From: Hyphomonas sp.
GTDB taxonomy: Bacteria > Pseudomonadota > Alphaproteobacteria > Caulobacterales > Hyphomonadaceae
Length of the DNA stretch: 64,000 bases
NCBI RefSeq assembly: GCF_018402285.1
Contig: NZ_JAGYJH010000001.1
Span: forward strand, 1 to 64,000
Reading direction: 5' to 3'
Under the pieces are notes generated by a model. The model was not told the DNA's origin, did not search any database, and saw only the letters and a program-made list of their open reading frames with translations. The first letter of the stretch is position 1; the number at the start of each line of letters is the position of its first letter. Made by a program: the position numbers and the translations under genes. Of the stretch, positions 19,285 through 30,010 are shown piece after piece.

Positions 19285-20688
19285 ATGACCCAATCTCTCC
19301 TGCCCTTTGACCTGACAGCCGCTTCCGCCATCCTGGCCGAGGCCACCCGCGGCGCTGATGACGGCGATCTCTATGTTGAGCGATCACGCTCGGAGAGCTT
19401 CGTTTTCGACGATGGCCGGCTGAAATCGGCCGCCTATGACACCGATCAGGGATTTGGCCTGCGGGTTGTGGCGGGCGAGGCGCAGGGCTCGGGCTATGCC
19501 TCGCAGCTGACCCTCGACGCCATCCGCCGCGCGGGCGACACCGCCGCGCAGGCCAAGCGCGGCCATTCCGGCTCGCTGGCGACCGGCCCGCAGCCGACCA
19601 ACCGGCGCCTTTACGCCCCCATCGACCCGACGCTGGCGCCTGCTTTTACCGACAAGACGAACCTTCTGGCCGAAATCGACGCCTTTGCCCGCGTGAGCGA
19701 TCCGCGCGTCGTACAAGTGTCGGTCTCGCTGTCTGGCAGCCACAAGGAAATCGACATCCTGCGCCCGGACGGCGCGCACTTCCATGAAGTACGCCCGCTG
19801 GTGCGGCTCAACGTGTCGGTCACGCTGGAAGAAAACGGCCGACGCGAATCGGCCGGCTCCGGCGCCGGCGGCCGCGCCGCCTATGACGAATGGATCGCCC
19901 CGGACCGCTGGAAGGCGATGGTGCGCCGCGCGATCGAGAAGGCGTCGGTAAACCTCAAATCCATCCCTGCCCCCGCCGGAGAGATGGAAGTCGTGCTCGG
20001 CCCCGGCTGGCCCGCCGTGCTTTTGCACGAAGCGGTCGGCCATGGCCTGGAGGGCGACTTCAACCGCAAGGGCACCAGCGTCTATTCCGGCCAGATCGGC
20101 CAGCAGGTTGCCGCCAAAGGCGTCACTGTGATTGATGACGGCTCGATCGAAGCCCGTCGCGGCTCGCTCTCCTTCGATGACGAAGGCACGCCGACCCAGC
20201 GCACCGTGCTGATCGAGGACGGCATCCTGAAAGGCTACATGCAGGACCGGATGAATGCCCGCCTGATGGGCATGGCGCCCACCGGCAATGGCCGGCGTGA
20301 AAGCTACGAGTCCCAGACCATGCCGCGGATGACCAACACGGTGATGCTCGGCGGAGACAAGGACCCCAAGGAGATCGTCGCCTCGATCAAACGCGGTCTG
20401 TGGGCGGTGGATTTCGGCGGCGGACAGGTGGACATCACGTCAGGCAACTTTGTCTTTCAGTGTACGGAGGCTTACCTCGTCGAGAACGGCAAGGTGGTTG
20501 CCCCCGTTAAGAACGCCACCCTGATCGGCCATGGGCCCACCGTGTTGCACGACGTGACCATGATCGGCAATGATTTTGCCATGGACGACGGCGTAGGCGT
20601 ATGCGGCAAGGCCGGGCAGTCCGTTCCAGTCGGTGTCGGCCAGCCAACGCTGAAGGTCGGCTCCCTGACCGTTGGCGGAGCCGGATGA
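19285..20688 (+). CDS. tldD: Metalloprotease TldD
   Basis: 467 residues, normal for TldD of the TldD/PmbA family. Together with TldE (PmbA, not seen here) it forms a heterodimeric zinc protease that trims unfolded peptides. The zinc motif HEAVGHGLEGD (HExxxH) lies near residue 247, and the C-terminal third holds the conserved VTSGNFVFQCTEAYLVENGK and GVGVCGKAGQSVPVGVGQPT. It is the first gene of a rightward unit with rhodanese (4-base overlap) and DUF454. Confidence 0.96.
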   Translation: MTQSLLPFDLTAASAILAEATRGADDGDLYVERSRSESFVFDDGRLKSAAYDTDQGFGLRVVAGEAQGSGYASQLTLDAIRRAGDTAAQAKRGHSGSLATGPQPTNRRLYAPIDPTLAPAFTDKTNLLAEIDAFARVSDPRVVQVSVSLSGSHKEIDILRPDGAHFHEVRPLVRLNVSVTLEENGRRESAGSGAGGRAAYDEWIAPDRWKAMVRRAIEKASVNLKSIPAPAGEMEVVLGPGWPAVLLHEAVGHGLEGDFNRKGTSVYSGQIGQQVAAKGVTVIDDGSIEARRGSLSFDDEGTPTQRTVLIEDGILKGYMQDRMNARLMGMAPTGNGRRESYESQTMPRMTNTVMLGGDKDPKEIVASIKRGLWAVDFGGGQVDITSGNFVFQCTEAYLVENGKVVAPVKNATLIGHGPTVLHDVTMIGNDFAMDDGVGVCGKAGQSVPVGVGQPTLKVGSLTVGGAG

Positions 20689-21089
20689 ACATCCAGTCCA
20701 TCCTCGCCTCGATGTTTTCCCTGAAGGGCGATGGCCGCGCCGCACCGCCCGTTCAACGGCTGACCGCGCGCGAGGCATATGACAAGCTTCGCGCCGGAGA
20801 GATCACCCTGATTGATGTGCGCACATCTGAGGAATGGCGCCAGAGCGGCGTGCCCGAAGGGGCCGGACGCGCCACCCTTCAGGACCAGGATTTTCTGAAA
20901 CAGGTCATGCAGCATGCCGGAAGCTTTGAAGCACCGGTCGCCTTCATCTGCCGCTCCGGCCAGCGATCGGGCCAGTCCGCAGCCCAGGCGCGGTCTGTCG
21001 GCTTCACCCGTGTTTTCAACGTCGTTGGCGGCATGGAAGGCCCTGAGGGCTGGCTGGCCGAGCGCCTGCCAGTAACCTTCCCGCGATGA
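20685..21089 (+). CDS. Rhodanese-like sulfurtransferase domain protein
   Basis: 134 residues: one rhodanese domain (EAYDKLRAGEITLIDVRTSEEW) with the active-site loop CRSGQRS, catalytic Cys near residue 90. Single-domain rhodaneses move sulfane sulfur to cyanide or acceptor proteins; the acceptor here is unknown. The ATG overlaps the tldD stop (ATGA), showing translational coupling. The frame is open upstream, but only inside tldD. Confidence 0.9.
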   Translation: MNIQSILASMFSLKGDGRAAPPVQRLTAREAYDKLRAGEITLIDVRTSEEWRQSGVPEGAGRATLQDQDFLKQVMQHAGSFEAPVAFICRSGQRSGQSAAQARSVGFTRVFNVVGGMEGPEGWLAERLPVTFPR

Positions 21090-21126
21090 ACCGTTGGGCC
21101 CGCATGCGCCGCGGGACAGCCCCAAC

Positions 21127-21519
21127 ATGACCCGGCCGGTTTTCATCCTGATCGGCCTTGCCGCCACCGGGCTCGCCATTCTCGGCGCCATCCTGCCCGG
21201 CATGCCTGCCACCGTGTTCCTGATCGTCGCGCTGTGGGCGTTCTCGCGCTCTTCAGACCGAATGACCCGGTGGCTCGAAAGCATTCCCATCCTGAGCGTC
21301 CCCCTGAAAGAAGCCCGCCGCTTCGAGGAACGCCGCACTGTGCGACCGGCAGTCAAGCGCGTGGCCGTGGGCTTTGCCTGGGGCTCTGCGCTGGTTACGG
21401 CGGGCGTGTCCCAGTCCCTCACCGCGCCGCTTGTGCTGATCGTCGCGCTGGCCGCCGTGGCCGCAACCGTCGTGATGATCCTTATACCGACAGACCGGGA
21501 GTCGCCGGACGTGCCGTGA
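21127..21519 (+). CDS. DUF454 (YbaN-like) inner-membrane protein
   Basis: 130 residues with three to four hydrophobic helices (FILIGLAATGLAILGAILPGMPATVFLIVALWAF is the family-defining N-terminal hairpin with LPGxPxT). A basic cytoplasmic segment (RFEERRTVRPAVKR) and two further helices follow. The function of the family is not known. It is the last gene of the tldD unit, starting 37 bases after the rhodanese gene. Confidence 0.88.
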   Translation: MTRPVFILIGLAATGLAILGAILPGMPATVFLIVALWAFSRSSDRMTRWLESIPILSVPLKEARRFEERRTVRPAVKRVAVGFAWGSALVTAGVSQSLTAPLVLIVALAAVAATVVMILIPTDRESPDVP

Positions 21520-21523
21520 CCTC

Positions 21524-21823
21524 TCAGGAAATGCCGGGATCGACACATTCCCTGAGGCTCGTCAGATCATGAATGAGCTCCGGCATACCGTCGATACACA
21601 ACTCCAGCGGATAGACGATCTTGTGCCGCGGAATGATCCTGCCATCGCGCCGCGCCGGCATGAAGCGCACCGCTTCCAACGCCGCTGTGGCGCTGGCGCA
21701 AAACTCCGGATGCGAACAACGCGGTTGGATATGGCTGGTCTGCCCGCGTGTATCGACGCAGAGCATCACCTCGCACTACCCCTGCAACATTACCCGGGCG
21801 GCGGCGCGGGGATAGGAGGGCAT
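21524..21823 (-). pseudogene. TonB C-terminal-like domain remnant with internal stop
   Basis: On the minus strand an ATG at 21823 starts MPSYPRAAARVMLQG, then meets an in-frame TAG (21776-21778), after which the same frame continues CEVMLCVDTRG ... ATAALEAVRFMPARRDGRII ... VYPLELCID to 21524. This is the layout of a TonB C-terminal domain (YPxxA...G..V...VD..G...A...ALxxxRFxPA). A single Tyr codon in place of TAG would restore it. A GTG/ATG pair at 21769/21766 could start a shorter 80-residue product. Four cysteines are unusual for TonB. There is no membrane anchor, so even when intact it would be only part of an energy transducer. Confidence 0.6.
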
Positions 21824-21878
21824 GGGCGGACGCACCGGGCGGGCCCTGGCGTCCGGCAGGCTGCCGCTCAAGCCATTT

Positions 21879-23081
21879 CTAACGCACCCACGATCCCGGC
21901 GCATTGGTGCGATAGCCCAGCGATGTGTAGGCCGCATCAATCAGGCTCTGGCCACGCTCGTTGAGCAGGAGGCCGCCGCCCATCTGGTTCATGGTGTAGG
22001 AAAACGCCATGCGCGCTTCGGGGTCGGCAAAACCGATGGAGCCGCCCGCGCCGACATGGCCGAAGGCTGCCTCGCCCAGGATGGCGCTGGTGCCCGGCCC
22101 AAGGCCGAGGCCACGATTGTCCATCGATTTCATATAGCCCGAAGCAAAGCGCGAGGGGATCAGCAGCGTCGCGTCACGCTGGGTCGCGGTGGTGACACGC
22201 CCCATGGCAGCGAGACGGTCAGCCGAGACGAGCTTGCCGCTGTTGGTGGCAAGCTCGGTATACCACTTGACCTGCCCGCGCGCGTTCGAGAGGCCGCCGC
22301 CGCCGCCGACCTCGGCAGCCTGGCATTTGCGGTCATTCCAGTCCCAGCCACCGGTATTGAGAAAGGATTTGTGCTGGATGGAATTGGGGTCCGTCATCAG
22401 CGCGATCGTGAACTCCGTAGGCTGATCTGTGGGCAGAGGCTGATACATGCGGATGGGCGCGATGTGCACCTGCTCGCTTTCGGGAAGGCCGATCCAGAAT
22501 TTCGCGCCGGTTTTTTCGGCCACTTCCTCCCGGAAGAATGTGCCGAGCGATTTGCCCGAAACCCGGCGGACCAGCTCGCCCACCGTCCAGCCGAAGTTGA
22601 CCATGTGATAGCCGTTGCGCGTGCCCGGCTCCCAGAAGGCTTCTTCGTCCTCCATCCGCTTGATCATGTAATCCCAGTCGCCAAAGCCGCCGGGCCTCAC
22701 CGCGTCGCGCACCGTCGGCAGCGCGCTCTCATGATTGAGCATCATCTGGACGGTGGTCTTTTCTTTCCCGGCCTTGGCGAACTCCGGCCAGTATTCGCTG
22801 ACGAGCGCGGAGGGGTTCAGCTCACCCCGGTCGATAAGAATATGCGCACAGGTGGCGACGGCGGCCTTGGTGCAGGAGAAGACGATGGAAATCGTGTCTT
22901 CCTGCCAGGGATCATTCGTCTCCGGATTGGCCATGCCGCCCCAGAGATCGACGGCAACCTCGCCGTCCACCGACAGGCAGACAGAGGCGCCGACTTCGCC
23001 GCGCGCGGCAAAGTTGCGCTCGAACGCCTCACGGACTTTTGCGAATTTGGGGTCACACTTTCCCTGCACGCTGGCGGCCAT
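21879..23081 (-). CDS. Serine hydrolase of the beta-lactamase/EstB family
   Basis: 400 residues with the class C beta-lactamase/penicillin-binding fold. The nucleophile motif is SCTK (SxxK, near residue 69), the second motif YHMVN (YxN) near 160, and the third region is GHVGAGGSIGFAD. There is no signal peptide, so it is likely a cytoplasmic esterase (EstB/LACTB-like) and not a resistance enzyme. The substrate is unknown. It is monocistronic and lies just beyond the clpA terminator. Confidence 0.9.
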   Translation of the reverse strand: MAASVQGKCDPKFAKVREAFERNFAARGEVGASVCLSVDGEVAVDLWGGMANPETNDPWQEDTISIVFSCTKAAVATCAHILIDRGELNPSALVSEYWPEFAKAGKEKTTVQMMLNHESALPTVRDAVRPGGFGDWDYMIKRMEDEEAFWEPGTRNGYHMVNFGWTVGELVRRVSGKSLGTFFREEVAEKTGAKFWIGLPESEQVHIAPIRMYQPLPTDQPTEFTIALMTDPNSIQHKSFLNTGGWDWNDRKCQAAEVGGGGGLSNARGQVKWYTELATNSGKLVSADRLAAMGRVTTATQRDATLLIPSRFASGYMKSMDNRGLGLGPGTSAILGEAAFGHVGAGGSIGFADPEARMAFSYTMNQMGGGLLLNERGQSLIDAAYTSLGYRTNAPGSWVR

Positions 23082-23159
23082 CTGATTTCCTCCCGGGGTT
23101 CTTTTGCCGGCAGGTTAGCGGGTTTGCGCGGCTTGGGGAGGGGTTGCGTTGGGGAAAGC

Positions 23160-23190
23160 AAAAGGGCCGCCCCGGATGGGACGGCCCTTG
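23160..23190 (-). terminator. Intrinsic terminator of clpA
   Basis: On the minus strand AAGGGCCGTCC and GGGGCGGCCCTT pair around a short loop and are followed by TTTT. It lies 25 bases after the clpA stop. Confidence 0.85.
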
Positions 23191-23214
23191 ATGATGTTCA
23201 AGCCGGTAAGAAGA

Positions 23215-25530
<2,316 letters not shown>

Positions 25531-25587
25531 AGGAGGTAGCCTTCCGGGGGTGTGTGTGAACGGGGCCTAGAGTCTGTATATAGTGGC

Positions 25588-25971
25588 TTAGTCTTCTTTC
25601 TCCATGACGCACTGGAGAGGATGTTCGTGCCGGCGTGCAAGATCGAGCACCTGGGCTACCTTGGTCTCGGCAACCTCGTATGTATAGACCCCGCATAGTC
25701 CCACGCCCTTCTGGTGGACGTGAAGCATGATCCGCGTCGCCTGCTCACGGGAGCGGTTGAAGAACCGCTCGAGGATGAACACAACGAATTCCATCGGCGT
25801 GTAGTCATCATTTAGAAGAAGGACGCGGTAGAGAGACGGCTTCTTGGTCTTGATCCGTGTTTCGGTGGCCAGGTCAAAGCCTGTGCCATCACCGTCCCCC
25901 GTCTGGCCGCCCCCGGGGCCGCCGGAGTTCGATGATCCATTCATCCGGACCGGATCGAAATCGCTGCTCAT
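25588..25971 (-). CDS. clpS: ATP-dependent Clp protease adaptor ClpS
   Basis: Adaptor that binds N-end-rule substrates and hands them to ClpA. The conserved core is complete: [23 protein letters not shown], then the [28 protein letters not shown] segment. It is preceded by a Gly/Ser-rich disordered N-terminus of about 45 residues ([17 protein letters not shown]). About 127 residues from the ATG at 25971; an upstream ATG at 26013 is possible and no start has a strong ribosome site. It is followed by clpA. Confidence 0.93.
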   Translation of the reverse strand: MSSDFDPVRMNGSSNSGGPGGGQTGDGDGTGFDLATETRIKTKKPSLYRVLLLNDDYTPMEFVVFILERFFNRSREQATRIMLHVHQKGVGLCGVYTYEVAETKVAQVLDLARRHEHPLQCVMEKED

Positions 25972-26042
25972 GGTAATCAAGATATACGTTCCTGTGCGAG
26001 ATTGAAGATGCATTTACCGTCTAAATCCAGCTCTGCACGCTT

Positions 26043-26444
26043 TCACGGCAGACTGAGCGCAGCGGAAAGTTCATCAAGTCGCTTCCGGTTGGCTCCGAGA
26101 TCCGAGTAGCCGACGCGGGAGCGCGAATAGGCAGCGAAGGTCGATCGGCCGGGCGCGCCATCAACCGGCAATATGGTGACGTCCACATCATCTTTAAACC
26201 GCAACAGCCTGGTTACGGCGATAAAGCGCACCTGCCCGGTCGCGCCGTCGGCGGCCACGAGCTTCCAGCTACCCCGTGCCTCGATCATTGCCAGCAGCCG
26301 CGCAAAGCTTTCTGCGGGCGGAAAAGGCAGCTCCGGCGGGGCCGCATCGGGCGCCTCCAGGGGCGTGAACCCGGCCGGCGCAATCAGCGCCGTATTCGGC
26401 TTGGCAGGGCGTCTAAGCGTCTTGAAGTCGATAAAGTCCGTCAT
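26043..26444 (-). CDS. DUF1499 family protein
   Basis: 133 residues. The family pattern is DFKTLRRPAKPNTALIAPAGF at the N-terminus, then RLLRFKDDVDVTIL and SRSRVGYSDLGANRKRL at the C-terminus. DUF1499 proteins are common in alphaproteobacteria and of unknown function. The start is the ATG at 26444 preceded by AGGTGATC; codons upstream to 26480 carry no similarity. It lies 32 bases after the TTC38-like gene on the same strand, so the two are probably co-transcribed. Confidence 0.85.
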   Translation of the reverse strand: MTDFIDFKTLRRPAKPNTALIAPAGFTPLEAPDAAPPELPFPPAESFARLLAMIEARGSWKLVAADGATGQVRFIAVTRLLRFKDDVDVTILPVDGAPGRSTFAAYSRSRVGYSDLGANRKRLDELSAALSLP

Positions 26445-26476
26445 GGTCTGATCACCTGTTGATCCATTCTGCCCGT

Positions 26477-27793
26477 TCAATGCTCCCGTTTTGCCCGGGC
26501 CGCAAAGGCGCGGTTGACGCGGCTGGCCGGGCGAAGCGACAGGCGTTCGGCAATCAGGGCATCGGCAAGCCCGTTTACCCGCCCCCGTATTGCCGCCTCG
26601 GTCAGCGTCCAGTCGATCACGTCGCGCTGGGCATGGCTACCGCCAAAGGTCGCGTAAATCTGCCGCGCCGGGAACAGCAGCTCTGCTGCATCCGCATATT
26701 TGCCTTTGCCGAAAGCCACGAGGCCTTCGATGACCGGGCGGCCGGTATGGGCCATCCAGTCGCGCATCTCGCCGGGCTCGGCACCTTCGGCCGCTACCAG
26801 CAGGTCCAGCGCGTCATTGCGGCGGCCCGCGCCGATGAACGCCATCGCCGCGTGCATGTCGTTGAACGGATAGCAGCGGCCGTCGGCATGCTGCGTCCAG
26901 GCCTCGGCCAGTTCATCCCAGCGCTCGCCAAGGTCTACCCCGATCACATGCAGCCGCCACAGCAGCGCGGCGGCATCGGCCATATTCATCGCCACCGTGC
27001 TTTCCCCGGCGCGGATCTCGTCGTCATAAAGCTGGAGCGCGGCCTCGAACTCACCGAGTTCCAGATGGCACAACGCCAGATGCCACCAGTTATGGATTTT
27101 CAGGAAATTGTCGGGCTGGGCCCAATGCTCCCGGCGGCGGCGGATGAAATCCCGGCCCTCATCGGCGCGGCCCTGCATTTCCAGCACGTGCACGACCGCA
27201 TGGTGGGCCCAGCTGTCGTCGGCATTGCGCTCCAGCGCTTGGCGCCCGGCCGCTTCGGCGCGGGCATAATCGCCGGCCTCTTCAAGTCCGAACGCATGCA
27301 TGCCCAGGAGGAACGAGCGCTCCGGCAGCTTGTCCCAGGCAGGCAGCGCGCGGGCGATCCGGTCGCGCAGGTTGCGCGCGTTGGCGGTAAGGAAATCCAC
27401 CTGATGGCCAGCGAGCAGGGCAAGGTAATCGCGCGGATGGGAGGCAGACCAGATGTCGAGCGCCAGCCCGGCCTGCGTCCAGCTGCCCGCCGTGGCCGCC
27501 TGCAGCGCGCCCAGATGCGCCGCCTCGCGCTCATTGGCGGACGGGTTCTCCTTCTCGATATCCCGCAGGATGCGCCGCGCCCCGGCCGTCGCGCCCGGCT
27601 CGGTCGACATCACATAGATCCAGGCCTTGGCGATCTTGGCCATCGCGAAGTCAGGCGAATCGGCAATCGCATCATCCAGAGGCTCGACCGGATTGCCCCG
27701 GAAGCGCGCAAAGCGCTGACAGGACAGGTCAAACAGTTCCGCTGCCTTCGGACTGGCCCCCGCCAGTGGATTGCCTTGCCGGTCCTGAACCAT
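26477..27793 (-). CDS. TTC38-like tetratricopeptide-repeat protein
   Basis: About 438 residues of helical repeats. The TTC38 family pattern is visible: FAMAKIAKAWIYVMS, SANEREAAHLGALQAATAG, PRDYLALLAGHQVDFL, DSWAHHAVVHVLEMQGRADEG and KIHNWWHLALCHLELGEFEAALQLYDD. There is no signal peptide. The biological role is unknown in bacteria. I chose the ATG at 27793 with GGGGGGCG upstream; ATG 27829 is an alternative. DUF1499 follows on the same strand. Confidence 0.85.
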   Translation of the reverse strand: MVQDRQGNPLAGASPKAAELFDLSCQRFARFRGNPVEPLDDAIADSPDFAMAKIAKAWIYVMSTEPGATAGARRILRDIEKENPSANEREAAHLGALQAATAGSWTQAGLALDIWSASHPRDYLALLAGHQVDFLTANARNLRDRIARALPAWDKLPERSFLLGMHAFGLEEAGDYARAEAAGRQALERNADDSWAHHAVVHVLEMQGRADEGRDFIRRRREHWAQPDNFLKIHNWWHLALCHLELGEFEAALQLYDDEIRAGESTVAMNMADAAALLWRLHVIGVDLGERWDELAEAWTQHADGRCYPFNDMHAAMAFIGAGRRNDALDLLVAAEGAEPGEMRDWMAHTGRPVIEGLVAFGKGKYADAAELLFPARQIYATFGGSHAQRDVIDWTLTEAAIRGRVNGLADALIAERLSLRPASRVNRAFAARAKREH

Positions 27794-27898
27794 TGCGACG
27801 CCCCCCAGACGCTGACTGCAGGAGATCATAGATCGGTTCGCGGCCCGGGCGAACCCGGTTTGAAGCTTCTGCGACGGTAGACGCTGGGGCAGCGGGAA

Positions 27899-27928
27899 AG
27901 AAAAAAGGCCGGACCAACCGGCCCGGCC
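27899..27928 (-). terminator. Intrinsic terminator of the phasin gene
   Basis: On the minus strand GGCCGG...CCGGCC forms a stem, followed at once by TTTTTTC. It is about 73 bases after the phasin stop. Confidence 0.75.
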
Positions 27929-28001
27929 TCTCAAATCTACGCTCTCACTCTACATCCGGGCGCCGGGAGGAAGCGCCGGAGCCGGAAAACCAGAGAGTGT
28001 C

Positions 28002-28418
28002 TTACTTCGCGACACGCGACATGAACGGCTTGGCTGCTTCGCGCCACGCGCCCAGGCAAAGCTCGGTCTGCGCAGTGAATTCGGCGGTGTAGGCCGAGAA
28101 CATCGACTTGGCGTAGCCAGACTGGATCTGGAGCATCTCGCGCGGATCGCGGGCCGAGGCGAGGGCCTGGGTCATCTCGACGCCTTGCTCCATGGCCTGG
28201 GTCATGAAGTTCATGTTGCGGCTGCCGATCTCACGCATCGTTTCGGTCGACAGGGCGGCGCTGTCCTTGAGCGCTTTCACACCGTCTTCGGTATATTCGG
28301 AAAACTTGGATGCAAAACCGGCCATCGTGTCCATGCCAGCTTCGATTTTCTTCGTGGCAGCCTCGGCGGGACGCGCTTCTGCCTTTGCCCGGGGAGCGGA
28401 TTTTGTGGTCGTGGCCAT
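28002..28418 (-). CDS. Phasin family protein
   Basis: 138 residues, alpha-helical, coating polyhydroxyalkanoate granules. An Ala/Lys-rich N-terminus (ATTTKSAPRAKAEARPAEAATKK) leads into the phasin core, with VKALKDSAALSTETMREIGSRNMNFMTQAME and PREMLQIQSGYAKSMFSAYTAEF. The ATG has AAGGAATG ahead. A promoter-like TTGCGG-N16-TTATGT lies at 28458-28485 on the minus strand. phaC is 13 kb away. Confidence 0.9.
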   Translation of the reverse strand: MATTTKSAPRAKAEARPAEAATKKIEAGMDTMAGFASKFSEYTEDGVKALKDSAALSTETMREIGSRNMNFMTQAMEQGVEMTQALASARDPREMLQIQSGYAKSMFSAYTAEFTAQTELCLGAWREAAKPFMSRVAK

Positions 28419-28457
28419 GGGGACATTCCTTCAGCTAAGGGAATTCTGACTGCGCGG

Positions 28458-28485
28458 ACATAACACGCTACCTTCGCGGCCGCAA
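28458..28485 (-). promoter_or_regulatory. Candidate promoter of the phasin gene
   Basis: TTGCGG (-35), a 16-base spacer and TTATGT (-10) on the minus strand, about 40 bases before the phasin start. It is a reasonable but imperfect sigma-70-type match, found by eye. Confidence 0.4.
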
Positions 28486-28658
28486 TAAATTTTGTGCGCT
28501 GCAACATTAATCATTTTGCATGAGATTTGCATCAGGCTTTCAGATTACAAAACATTAGTCCGCTCATCCTGTGTTAAGCTGTGGTCAATAGAAATAGCTG
28601 AATCTAGGGTAGTCCTGGATGGTCCGGGGGGCGTGTTTAGTTCTGGAGGGTGCAGCCC

Positions 28659-29915
28659 ATGGCAGCCATAGTCTGGTCCCGTGCATTTCGCGGGTCCGCC
28701 ATAGCCGCCTCAGTATCGGTCACTGCCGCCGTTCTGGCGCCGGTTGCCCATGCTGAAAAATACGCCGCTATCGTTGTGGACGCCGATACCGGCGAAGTGC
28801 TGCACGCACGAAACCAGGACGATCCGCGTTACCCCGCCTCGCTCACCAAGGTCATGACGCTTTACCTGCTGTTCGACGCCATTGAGGCGGGCGAAGTCGG
28901 GCTCAAGGACAAGATCAAGGTCTCGCGCAATGCCGCGGCCCAGCCGCCTTCGAACCTGCGTCTGAGGGCTGGCGATACGATTACCGTCGAAGACGCGATC
29001 TACGCCCTCGTCACCAAATCGGCCAATGATGTTGCCGCTGCCGTCGCCGAATTCCTTGGTGGCTCCGAGCGCAAGTTCGCCGGCATGATGACCGACAAGG
29101 CCAGCGAGCTGGGCCTTGCCAACACCACCTTCCGCAACGCTTCGGGCCTGCCTAATACGGCGCAGCTGTCGACCGCGCGCGACCTGGCGATTCTCGCCGA
29201 CGCGCTGCTCGACAATCACGGCGACTATTACCATTACTTCCAGAACCAGCGCTTCAGCTGGGGCGGGATGACCTACAAGAGCCACAACAAGCTGATTGGC
29301 AGCGTGGATGGCGTGGACGGGATCAAGACCGGCTACACCCGCGCCTCCGGCTTCAATCTGATGACCTCGGCTGAGCGCGATGGCCGCCGCGTGATCGCTG
29401 TCATGCTGGGCGGGGCTTCGGCCAAGTCGCGCGATGCGCATGTCACTGAACTTGTGGAATCGGCGTTCGCTGCCCTCGGCCAGACGCCTGAGGTTATTGA
29501 TCCCAACTCCAAGCTGATGTCTTTCGCCGCTTTGCAGACGCCGCTCAACCCGAACGCCGCCGCCGAGCCGATGCTCAATGGCCGCCCGCTGAGCGCGATT
29601 CTCGCTGAAGCCGCCCCCAACCAGACTGCAGACCTGCTGCAGGAGCCGGAAATCGTCGAAGGCGACGCGAGCGAGCAGGCCCCGGCGCCGGCCGAAGAAA
29701 TCGCTGCTGCTGCAGACTTCAACGTGCCCGCCACGCTGAGCGTCAGCGGCTATGAAAAGGCCCAGACCGGCATCACGGCAGGCCCCCCGCAGATCCTGCC
29801 TGCCCTCACGCTCAATGGCATCTCTGTGTCAGAATATGAGGCCAGACAGGCAGCCAAGGCCGCTGCCGGCAAGTCTGTCTCCGACTATACCCTCCGCCAG
29901 ATGCGCCGCCGCTGA
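28659..29915 (+). CDS. D-alanyl-D-alanine carboxypeptidase (PBP5/6 family)
   Basis: About 418 residues, exported by a signal peptide (FRGSAIAASVSVTAAVLAPVAHA). The three active-site motifs of S11 peptidases are intact: SLTK (SxxK), SAND (SxN) and KTGYT (KTG). It trims the terminal D-Ala from peptidoglycan stem peptides. The C-terminal 130 residues are Ala/Pro/Glu-rich with repeated VSGYE/VSEYE/VSDYT units and replace the usual amphipathic anchor. GGAGG lies 9 bases before the ATG at 28659, so I prefer it to the GTG at 28650. An imperfect CtrA-like site (TTAAGCTGTGGTCAA, 28574-28588) lies upstream. Confidence 0.93.
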   Translation: MAAIVWSRAFRGSAIAASVSVTAAVLAPVAHAEKYAAIVVDADTGEVLHARNQDDPRYPASLTKVMTLYLLFDAIEAGEVGLKDKIKVSRNAAAQPPSNLRLRAGDTITVEDAIYALVTKSANDVAAAVAEFLGGSERKFAGMMTDKASELGLANTTFRNASGLPNTAQLSTARDLAILADALLDNHGDYYHYFQNQRFSWGGMTYKSHNKLIGSVDGVDGIKTGYTRASGFNLMTSAERDGRRVIAVMLGGASAKSRDAHVTELVESAFAALGQTPEVIDPNSKLMSFAALQTPLNPNAAAEPMLNGRPLSAILAEAAPNQTADLLQEPEIVEGDASEQAPAPAEEIAAAADFNVPATLSVSGYEKAQTGITAGPPQILPALTLNGISVSEYEARQAAKAAAGKSVSDYTLRQMRRR

Positions 29916-30010
29916 CCGGGACATTTCTGCAGGCCACCGGGGCTTGATGCATCCGGCCAATTGCAGGAGAAGGCCCATACGCCAGACCGGCGTGAGGAGT
30001 TCCCGTCGCC

